From Alligator mississippiensis (Eukaryota; Chordata; Crocodylia; Alligatoridae), in contig NC_081824.1 of the NCBI RefSeq assembly GCF_030867095.1, positions 343,722,203-343,786,202 of the forward strand: DNA of 64,000 nt. The letters are read 5' to 3'. Numbering within the stretch: the stretch's first letter is position 1; each line of letters begins with the position of its first letter. A program made the position numbers and the translations under genes. The notes beneath the pieces were generated by a model that had not been told where the DNA came from, did no database searches, and worked only from the letters and a program-made list of their open reading frames with translations. This document shows positions 56,470 to 64,000 of the stretch, piece after piece.

Positions 56470-59196
56470 CCATCAAGGCACAGGGGCACCAAGAGCCCCC
56501 TTTGGGGGACTAAAATGTCTTTATACAAACGCCAGAAGTATGGGGAACAAGCAGGAGGAGCTCACACTCTTGCTTGCTAGCACCCGGTATGACCTAGTCG
56601 GACTAACCGACACATGGTGGGGTTCTACAGTGTGGGGGAAAAAGGTGGGGGGGTAGCACTCTATGTTAAGGAACAGTATATGTCTTCCACTATTAAGGTG
56701 GGGGTGGAGGAGGGGAACACCAAGGCATTGTGGGTCAGGATCCAGGCGGGGTCAGGGGAAAGGGACTTGGTTGTGGGGGGTCTACTACAGGTCTCCTCAT
56801 CAGGATCAAGAGCTAGACAATGTATTCTCTGGGTAGCTAGCAGACGCCACACAGGCGAGGGAGGCGGTGGTCATGGGAGATCTAAACTACCCAGATATCT
56901 GCTGGGAGGAGCAGACAGCCAAAACAAGCTGCTCATGGAGGTCCTTACACTGTGTGCAGGATCTCCACCTAACCCAGGTGGTGTCTAGTCCCACCAGGAG
57001 TAGCACCTTGCTTGACCTAGTCTTAGCGCAACAGGGGACGATCTCGTGGGGAACATGCAAGTTCATGGTAGCCTGGGAGATAGTGACCATCACTTGGTCA
57101 AGTTCACTATCCAGCGAAGGGTGGGTAAAGTAACTAGTGGGGCTAAGCTGTTGGACTTCAGAAGGGCCATCTTTAGCAAGCTTAGAAGGCTAGTTAGTGA
57201 GGGGATGCAACTCAAGAACATACAGCATATGGGGGTCCAGGAAGCTTGGAGGCATCTCAAGGGAGTGATCCTTGGGGCTCAAAAGGAGTCTATCCCATTA
57301 CGTAGGAAGGGAGGTAAGGGGGCAAAAAAGTCCCCTTGGCTGAAAAGGGAACTCCAGGAGAGTCTGGGGGTAAAGAAAGAGATGTATAGGCAACGGAAGC
57401 AGGGAGCAGCCACCAAGGAGGAATACATCTCCCTGGCGCGCTATTGCAGGGAATCAGTTAGACAGGCCAAGGCGGGGCTTGAGCTCAGGCTGGCTTCAAC
57501 AATCAAGGACAATAAAAAGTCCTTCTTTAGGTATATAGCGGGCAAAAGGAAAGCTCAGAGCAACATAGGGCCCCTGCAGGACAAATCAGGACAGCTGGTG
57601 GTTGACGCGGGGAAAAAAAAAGCAGAGCTCTTCAATGAGTTCTTCGCTTCAGTATTTCTATGTACTGACCAAGCCAATTCCCCCACCTCGATCATTGACA
57701 GATGTCCACATGGCACCAGTCTGCCTACGGTTAGTTCTGAATTAGTTAAGGAGCTCCTGGAGCAGCTGGATGGGTACAAGGCCAATGTGGTGCCCATATT
57801 CAAGAAAGGGAGAAGGGATGAGCCGGGTAACTTTAGACCAGTCAGTCTTACCTCTATTCCTGGGAAAATGCTAGATAAAATAATCAAAGAACACATTTGT
57901 GCAGGCCCAGCAGGGAAAATGATGCTGAGGGGAAACCAGCACGGGTTTGTCACGGGTAGATCCTGCCTGACAAACCTTGTAGCCTTCTTTGACCAGGTCA
58001 CACGCTGCCTGGACGCAGGAGCCGAGGCTGATGTCATCTTCCTGGACTTTAGGAAGGCCTTTGACACAGTTTCGCACCTTATCCTCATTGGGAAGCTAGC
58101 AGACTGTGGAGTGGACACCTACACGGTCAGGTGGGTGGCCAACTGGCTTAGGGACTGCACCCAGAGAGTAGTAGTGGATGGTTCCTTCTCGGCCTGGAGG
58201 GAGGTGGGCAGTGGGGTCCCGCAGGGTTCGGTCCTCGGACAGATATGATTTAATATCTTCATCAGCAATTTGGACAAGGGCGTGGAGAGCACTCTCTCCA
58301 AGTTCACTGATAATACCAAGTTATGGGGCAAAGTTAGTACACCGGAGGCCAGGGAGCAGGTTCAGGCTGACCTGCACAGGTTGGATCAATGGGCAGAGAG
58401 AAATAGGATGCAATTTAATAAAGAAAAAAGTAAGGTACTCTACCTGGGAAGGAGGAACCCCCAGCACACCTACAGGTTAGGGAGTGTCCTTCTCAGCAGC
58501 TCAGAGGCAAAGAAGGATCTTGGAGTCATAACTGACTCCAAGATGAACATGAGCCGGCAGTGTAACGAGGCCATCAACAAGGCCAAATCGCACCTTGTCG
58601 TGCATTAGCAGGTGCATGACTAATAGAACAAAGGAGGTGATGCTCCCCCTCTATACGGCACTGGTCAGGCTGCAGTTTGAGTACTGTGTCCAGTTTTGGG
58701 CACCGCACTTCAAGAGGGATGCAGAGAATCTGGAGAGGGTCCAGAGGAGGGCCACTCGCATGATTAGTGGCCTTTGTGATAGACCCTATGGGGGGAGGTT
58801 GAGTGAGCTGAATCTCTTCAGGCTTCACAAGAGATGGCTGAGGGCAGATCTTGTGGCCGCCTATAAATTTATTAGGGGAGGTCAACGAGGAATAGGGGAA
58901 GCGCTGTTTACTAAGGTGCCCCAGGGAGTGACTAGGAATAACAGGTGTAAACTAGTTGAGAGTGGATTTAGATTAGATATCAGGAAGAAATTTTTCATAG
59001 TGAGGGTGGCCAGGATCTGGAATGGGCTTCCAAGAGAGGTGGTGCTATCACCTAGCTTGAAGGTCTTCAAGAGGAGGCTGGATAGTCACCTGGCTGGGGT
59101 CATCTGACCTCGGTCCTCTTTCCTGCCAGGGGCAGGGGGTCGGACATGATGATCCGTTGTGGTCCCTTCCGACTCTACAATCTATGAATCTATGAC
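56470..59196 (+). mobile_element. CR1 LINE, second subfamily, 5'-truncated
   Basis: It starts near APFGGLKCLYTNARSMGNKQ, the beginning of the endonuclease domain, and is thus longer at the 5' side than the other CR1 copies. It ends in CAATCTATGAATCTATGAC. Endonuclease words are LTDTWW, GVALYVKEQY, MGDLNYPDICWEEQ and GDSDHHLVKF. The reverse transcriptase is in one 400-residue open frame (57046-58248) with [13 protein letters not shown] and GVPQGSVLG, but lacks about 45 residues before VVPIFKKGRRDEPGNFRPVS. The catalytic block reads FTDNTKLWG in place of FADDTK. The C-terminus is open at 58595-59107. Tail type and sequence distinguish it from the 34.8 and 51.4 kb copies. Confidence 0.93.
57046..58248 (+). 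pseudogene. CR1 ORF2 remnant, endonuclease end and reverse transcriptase
   Basis: Continuous 400-codon frame. The end of the endonuclease (SLGDSDHHLVKFTIQR) is followed by the linker (KESIPLRRKGGKGAKKSPWL, IKDNKKSFFRYIAGKRK) and reverse-transcriptase motifs [45 protein letters not shown] and [11 protein letters not shown]. The segment corresponding to SAGPDDLHPSVLRELAEIIA of the 51.4 kb copy is absent without loss of frame. The frame ends before the catalytic Asp block, which lies in another frame and is altered. Confidence 0.9.
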
Positions 59197-59199
59197 TGC

Positions 59200-59945
59200 T
59201 TTGATTAGTTTCCAGCACAAAGAGGCATCTTTAAAGATATACAGCAGATACCGGAAATGTTGCCTGGAAGCTTTTTTTTTTTACTGAGACATGTATGTTT
59301 TAACCTTTTTTGGTTTTCCATTAGATGGTGCTTCTTGAGGAAAATACATTGCATATTTTTCTCTTAATCTCTTTAGAAATCACTTTGCAATGGAAACAAT
59401 CACTATAAAAGCCACTGATGTGAAAAGCTAGTCCCATTATTAGACTCTTGTCTCTGTGATATAAGAGATATTGATTATACAAGTTATTTACATCTTGAAG
59501 CTGTTCTGACATCATTGAAAAGAACAGAACTACTCTAGACCATCAGCAGTCACTCTGACCAAAGGGAGAAAAACAACCAAATATGGCAAGACTATAAGTA
59601 ATATTGCAGGCTCTTGAACACAAAATAAATGTTGTATCCCACTAGATTTTGTCCAGCTGCAAGACTTGGATATCAAGGAAAAATCCTGCTGATTAACATA
59701 TTTAATGTATGCTAACAGAAGTTTTGCTACTGTAAGGTAACTGCAGCCCTGAAGACAGCCAGGGTTTTATTTCCAACATATTTTTTTTTTATCTAAAATA
59801 CAAAGCTACTATTTTCAGCATATTATATCTCAATGTAAAAATTGAAAAAAAACCCAAAAAACTTTTAAACAAAACAAATGTACTTCTTAAAAAGATGTAA
59901 TTTGCAAAAAGCAGTCACCAGCTTATTATGAAATAGCTAAAAAGC
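59200..59945. other. AFF3: AFF3 intron just downstream of the exon
   Basis: AT-rich, with T and A runs near 59272 and 59784. No repeat recognised and no further exon. Confidence 0.5.
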
Positions 59946-59951
59946 ACTTAC
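59946..59951 (-). promoter_or_regulatory. AFF3: Splice donor of the AFF3 exon
   Basis: GTAAGT follows GAG on the minus strand, a perfect consensus donor. Reading through would reach an in-frame stop after only four more codons, which confirms that the coding sequence ends here. Confidence 0.92.
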
Positions 59952-60749
59952 CTCTTCTTGCTTGGGAATGCTAAATTTTGTAATCTTAGACTTGGTTCTA
60001 GTTGAGTCAGGTTTATTAGAAGGAACTCCCCTATATGATGTACAGTGCTTGTTAGTTTCTGCAGATAATTTTAGCTTTGGGGATTCATCAGGAGCCTGAT
60101 CTTGTCCATCCATTGGCCTTACATAAGCTGTTGGTTTCTGCTGCACTATAGTGGGCTTTGAAGCAAGTGAAGGAGGAAAGTTTTGAACACAATGCCCAGT
60201 GGTATGTTTTGTTGGCCTTTCTTGAGCCTGAGGTCCAACTTCTGCATTGCAACTTATTTTTGACTGCTGTTGCACTCTGCTGACACTGTCTCCAAGTGTG
60301 GATCTTAAAGTACCTGGTTGTGTAGCATTGGAGGCAGAGGATGTTGGACTTGATGCATAGTGTTTTAGCTTTTCTAGACTGGATTTTTGGTTAGTCATTT
60401 TGAAGTCACTGTTGTGTGATTCAAGTAATCTGTGGCCATGCTTGCTTGTCCTCTGCTGGCCATCAGAAGCATTTTGCCCAACTTTTTGCCAACCCATTGT
60501 GGTGCTCTTGTTCTGTCCACATAATGCTGCTGGTATGGAGGATGAACTGCTGATGGAAGGCTGGGACTGTGGTCTTGAGTCTGTAATGAAATGTTCATCT
60601 GCTTTAGCTACAGATGCCTGTGGGATCCCTGGTTTTGGAACCCCAACAAGGTGGCTCTGGTTGGATCGATCAGTCAGTAAATCTTTCATTTCATCATAGT
60701 TGCCTAATGTATTCTGGATGCGATTTGAGAGCTCATCCCCCTTGTTAGT
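59952..60749 (-). CDS. AFF3: AFF3 (LAF4) internal exon, N-terminal homology region
   Basis: One open exon of 266 codons, phase 0 at both ends, begins after a TTTTGCAG acceptor and ends at GAG|GTAAGT. It starts [20 protein letters not shown], the conserved N-terminal homology motif of AF4/FMR2 proteins, then [16 protein letters not shown] (residues about 29-44), TMGWQK (about 84-89), [13 protein letters not shown] (about 187-199), [20 protein letters not shown] (about 204-223) and KFSIPKQEE at the end. These match my recollection of AFF3 better than AFF1, AFF2 or AFF4. The family scaffolds P-TEFb-containing super elongation complexes in the nucleus and promotes transcription elongation; the N-terminal region lies near the P-TEFb contact. 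Residues about 101-146, rich in Ser, Lys and His, look longer than the mammalian protein I remember. There are no internal stops. Neighbouring exons lie outside the window, so the start codon is not seen here. Confidence 0.93.
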
Positions 60750-60771
60750 CTGCAAAACAAAAACATGAAAT
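60750..60771 (-). promoter_or_regulatory. AFF3: Splice acceptor of the AFF3 exon
   Basis: Read on the minus strand, a T-rich tract (ATTTCATGTTTTGTTTTGCAG) runs directly into ACT AAC AAG, the first codons of the exon. This is a normal polypyrimidine tract plus AG, and it sets the exon start at phase 0. Confidence 0.9.
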
Positions 60772-61227
60772 ATTCTGTAACAATTAAATCAAGATAAAAC
60801 AATACATGCTACTGCTTCAGTAAGGATTTCTGCTGCACTGTCTCATTCAGCAACACAGTTGAGGGATGAAATCGAAAATCTGTATCGTCTCCAAAGACAC
60901 TTGTCAACATCTTAAATCTACCCTGAACTGGAAAAGCTATAAAGGGCCTTAGAGTATATAAAAAAGAAATCTATCACTGGTATTGCACTATAGTTAAAAT
61001 ATATTACCTGGAAACTAGAAAATGTATTATTGCAACTACACAGAATAGTATGGATTAAATCTGACCATGATAAACTTCCCATGTAGCCCACTGTAAACTT
61101 CTCTTTCAAGGAAGGCTGAAGGAAAAAATACACCATTCTTAATTTCCTCCTGTACATTATCAATACACAACTGTACACTGCAGCACAGGAAGGCCATGCA
61201 TAGCTGGACTAAGGACTGAATTCATCA
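60772..61227. other. AFF3: AFF3 intron just upstream of the exon
   Basis: AT-rich unique sequence between the exon and the hAT element. Confidence 0.5.
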
Positions 61228-61404
61228 GTCTAAGCCAGGGGTGTCCAACCTTTTTGAATGTGGGTGTCCAACCTTTTTGAATGTGGAGCCATATTCAAAC
61301 ACCTCACAGGATGCGGTATCACATCAGGAAGTGATGTCATGTGATCTTTGACACCCATGAAGTTGCAGGAAGTGACAATGAAACAGGCCTAACCAGTTCA
61401 AAAC

Positions 61405-61510
61405 TCTCCCTCTATAGCATCCACCTCTGCCACTGTTCGAGACAGGATACTGAGCTGGATGGACCATTGGGCTGACCAAGCATGGCACTTTTTATGCTCT
61501 TATGTTCTTT
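61405..61510 (+). mobile_element. CR1/L3-like LINE 3' tail
   Basis: CCACCTCTGCCACTG, then AGACAGGATACTGAGCTGGATGGACCATTGG, then TCTTATGTTCTT is the same 3' end as the old LINE at 5085, here on the plus strand. It lies inside the hAT element, as an insertion or a captured piece. Confidence 0.75.
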
Positions 61511-62539
61511 GGCTGAGCTTCCAAACTACGGCTGAGATTTGCAAAAAGGGGTAGATAGGCATGTTACAAAGTTGTCATAAAAGATTTGGAGCCCTCTAAA
61601 TCCCATTCATTTTAATGGAAGTTGCCTTTTGACTCAGCTTTGAAGATCTCAGCCCAAGGTGCCAACCAAATAAGTCAAAATATATTTTGCATTTCTATGC
61701 AGCGCATCTATGTGGGGCTCTCCAAGCATTTTACAAACATTAAATGAACCTCAGGACATCTCACCACCACATTTCTTCTGAAAAGCAGGGGACATATTGG
61801 GAACATCTCTCACTGTCTGTGTGTGATCTGCTTCTACTGTCCTTGGACTACCCTAGAAGGGCCCTCACTGCCTCATTTCCAGTTCAGAGCAGGTAAAAGT
61901 ATAAGTGGGTAGGAAGGACTTATTTTTTGGCAGCAGGTTTGAGTGGCTTGAAGCTAGTGAAGATGTACCCACAATTAGTCACTGACCAGAGTGGGAACAC
62001 AGTTGTCCTCACTTATTAACATAGCTCTAAGGCCCTGCATGGTCTCTGCCTACATGTTATTCTCATGTCCTCTTGCTTTCCTAAATCTCATGAGAGTAGA
62101 GGATTCCCATCATGCCTATTGGACTGCCGTCACTGGATAGCTGTCCTGGTTCTAAGGTTGTGCTTCTGACTCTTTCGTGTCCTCTTTTACGGTGCACACT
62201 TAGAACTCCGGCTTTTCTTTCCCGCCCATTTTGCTAAATTGTGATTATTCCCATGGGGCATGAATTTAGTTCAGTGGCTATGATTCTGCTCTCTCATATA
62301 GAGGCAATGACTCTCATAAAGTATGGCATATTTTAGTAGGATACAAACATTTTGAAAGCCACACAGAAAGCAATAAGCAGTTTTTACTCACATGAGCTTA
62401 CCAGGTATCAACCACCTGCTACTTGGGTTCCTGGCAGGTACAGACACAAGTTTATTAGCACATTGTTCCAGAGTGAGTCTCTGTGCCATAGGCTATGTCA
62501 CATCTCAGATCTAAGGAACCTGACCCCTCCCCAGCCATA

Positions 62540-63430
62540 GGCTTGTCAAGTTATACCAATCTGCTGGCAGGTGCAGACCCAGCCAGGCTCCTCCCATCCC
62601 CAGAAGCATGTGGGAAGCCAGCTTCAGCTGCATGTTGCTTTTCCTGGCTGGTGCTGACCCGGCTGGGTCCGTCCCATCCAGGGCAGCATGCGGCTGAAGC
62701 CGGCTTCTCACGAGCTACTGGGCATGGGGAGCACCTGGCGCCGGCCAGCAGAAGCAGCGGTGGAGCCGTGTGCTGCTCACAACTGACCGGTGTATGCAGG
62801 GGACAAATGCAGCTGAGCCCCTACTGCTCCGGCTGGGCTCATCCTGTCCCAAGCAGCACATGGCTCCGCCGCCACTTCTGCTGGCTGGTGCAGACCTGGC
62901 CGGGCTCCTCCTATCCCCAGCAGCTTGTGGGAAGCCGGCTTCAGCTGCATGCCACTTTTCCCGGCCGGTCCTGACCCGGGTGGGTCCGTCCCATCCAGAG
63001 CAGCATGCAGCTGAAGCCAGCTTCCCACAAGCTGCTGTGGATGGGAGAAGCCTGGCCGGGTCTGCACCAGCCAGCAGAAGCGGCAGTGGAGCCATGTGCC
63101 GCTCGGGATGGGACGAGCCCGGCCGGAGTGGCAGGGGTTCAGCTGCATTTTCCCCCTACCTGCACCAGTCAGTCCCGAGTGGCACATGGCTCCGTCACTG
63201 CTTCTGCTGGCCAGTGCCAACCTGGCCAGGCTCCTCCCATCCCCAGCAGCATGTGGGAATCTGGCTTCAGTTGCATGCTGGTCTGGATGGGACAGACCCG
63301 CCCAGATTGACACCAGCCAGCAGAGGCGGTGGCGGAGCAGCGTGCCACTTGGGACTGACCAGCGCAGGTAGGGGGAAAGTGCAGCCGAGCCCCTGCTGCT
63401 CCGGCCGGGCTCGTCCTGTCCTGAGAGGCA
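62540..63430. repeat. Palindromic tandem array, period about 320 bases
   Basis: CTCCTCCCATCCCCAG-type words recur at 62588, 62905 and 63231, spaced about 317 and 326 bases. Between them lie inverted counterparts (CTGCTGTGGATGGGAG type, near 62725 and 63042). Each unit is thus itself an imperfect inverted repeat. Open frames run through both strands with repeating peptides (PARLLPSPAACGKPASAACH), a by-product of the repeat and not a protein family. Confidence 0.8.
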
Positions 63431-63687
63431 CAAAGCTACTCCTCTTCCCACACGCACCACGTCAGCAATGTCAAGCTGACGCAGTGTGTGTGGGAACCTT
63501 GTCCCTTCCCCAGCCCTTCAGCAGCCATTAGAAATCTGCTGAGGGCCTGGGGGAGGGACAAGGGGTGGGAACAAAAGTAAACAGAGTTTACTTTAATTTC
63601 CTGTTGCAGCACTGCGGGCCGCAGAAAACAGCTTGGCAGGCCACATGGCGGCCCGTGGGTTGTATGTTGGACAAGCCTGGTCTAAGC

Positions 63688-64000
63688 CTATTGCATTCTC
63701 TCAGTTGCCTCTGGTATTGACAAGACATCTAAAGACAGTGAGCTAATGAGACAAGGGAAAAATTACTTGTCTGTTATTCTGAATCTCTGAAAATATCATT
63801 TGATATAATTCTCACCCCTGGCTCTCAGTTCTTAGCAAAAAAAGTGGGGCAAAAAAAGCAAAGTAGAGCTTCCAAGTTCTCAAAATTGTTAGGTCCCTGA
63901 TGGGAGTAAAATTGAGACAAAAACAGAAGTTTCCCTTTCTTCCCTCTGACTGTAGGCACTGCCTTTAAAAACTCAGCCATTTATGTCCCAACTAAGGAGG
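63688..64000. other. AFF3 intron, no feature recognised
   Basis: AT-rich sequence to the end of the window. Confidence 0.45.

Larger units (their letters stand above)
61236..63679. mobile_element. 2.4 kb non-autonomous hAT element with perfect 8-base duplication
   Basis: The left end CAGGGGTGTCCAACCTTTT and the right-end complement CAGGCTTGTCCAACATACAAC are inverted. The flanks GTCTAAGC at 61228-61235 and 63680-63687 are identical. The left end carries a 23-base tandem duplication (61239-61261 and 61262-61284) of GGGTGTCCAACC.... Inside are a CR1 tail, a stretch of ordinary AT-rich DNA and a large GC-rich palindromic array (about 62540-63430). The right subterminal sequence CTGCGGGCCGC...GGCGGCCCGTGGG is typical of this hAT group. 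No transposase is seen. It lies in the AFF3 intron upstream of the exon. Confidence 0.9.

Noticed and set aside
57555-58118. 187-codon minus-strand frame
   Set aside because: Exact shadow of the CR1 reverse-transcriptase frame on the plus strand.
1-59945. Further AFF3 exons (for example the CVEEIIREM or SMLEDDLKLSSDE exons)
   Set aside because: I looked for these motifs in the translated minus-strand frames and found none; very short exons could still be missed.
62495-63531. Open frames up to 253 codons with repeating peptides on both strands
   Set aside because: Peptide repeats follow the 320-base DNA array; frames exist in several registers, so they are by-products of the repeat.
1-64000. 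CRISPR arrays, operons, tRNA or rRNA genes
   Set aside because: Spliced vertebrate gene and vertebrate repeats throughout; no regular spacer array, cloverleaf or rRNA segment was seen.

Overview
The window is vertebrate, almost certainly sauropsid and most likely crocodilian, nuclear DNA. It is AT-rich, intron-like sequence with one clear host exon and dense repeats: CR1-type LINEs with short CTATGAAA-like 3' tails, many non-autonomous hAT-like elements with 8-base target-site duplications, TA-flanked palindromic elements, old MIR-like SINEs, and two probable solo LTRs. The lineage call rests on recalled repeat families, not on a search.

Host gene: the only coding sequence I can support is one 798-base exon on the minus strand (59952-60749), bounded by a canonical acceptor and donor. 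It encodes 266 residues of an AF4/FMR2-family protein and matches AFF3 (LAF4) best. The rest of the window is then AFF3 intron: about 60 kb downstream of the exon (1-59951) and about 3 kb upstream of it (60750-64000). No second exon was recognised.

Layout. 1-5 kb: MIR, several snap-back MITEs and a hAT MITE with a perfect 8-base duplication. 5-11.7 kb: an old near-complete CR1/L3-like LINE on the minus strand, with an ORF1 SGNH-esterase domain and ORF2 endonuclease and reverse transcriptase, split by four later insertions. 12-20 kb: a MITE with three hairpins, a 1.7 kb hAT element with a GC-rich palindromic core, and an inverted pair of one 0.8 kb family. 21-22.1 kb: a solo LTR with a 5-base duplication. 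22-30 kb: mostly unique DNA with a few MITEs and an unclassified GC-rich block. 30.5-33 kb: a 2.5 kb foldback element. 34.8-37.5 kb: a young 5'-truncated CR1. 38-43.5 kb: a TA-flanked element, a hAT MITE, a non-CR1 LINE fragment and a second probable LTR. 43.5-50.2 kb: a repeat-poor stretch. 50.2-53.8 kb: a hAT element with a CR1 inserted inside it. 53.9-55.4 kb: a GC-rich palindromic fragment and a MITE. 56.5-59.2 kb: another CR1. 60-60.7 kb: the AFF3 exon. 61.2-63.7 kb: a 2.4 kb hAT element carrying a roughly 320-base palindromic tandem array.

The most unusual pattern is that several non-autonomous elements with different terminal repeats carry GC-rich palindromic cores. At least three of them (14.3, 38.2 and 50.2 kb) also seem to share the same minisatellite-like module. 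No gene works with another here; the interest lies in how the mobile DNA is built and nested inside a long regulatory-gene intron.
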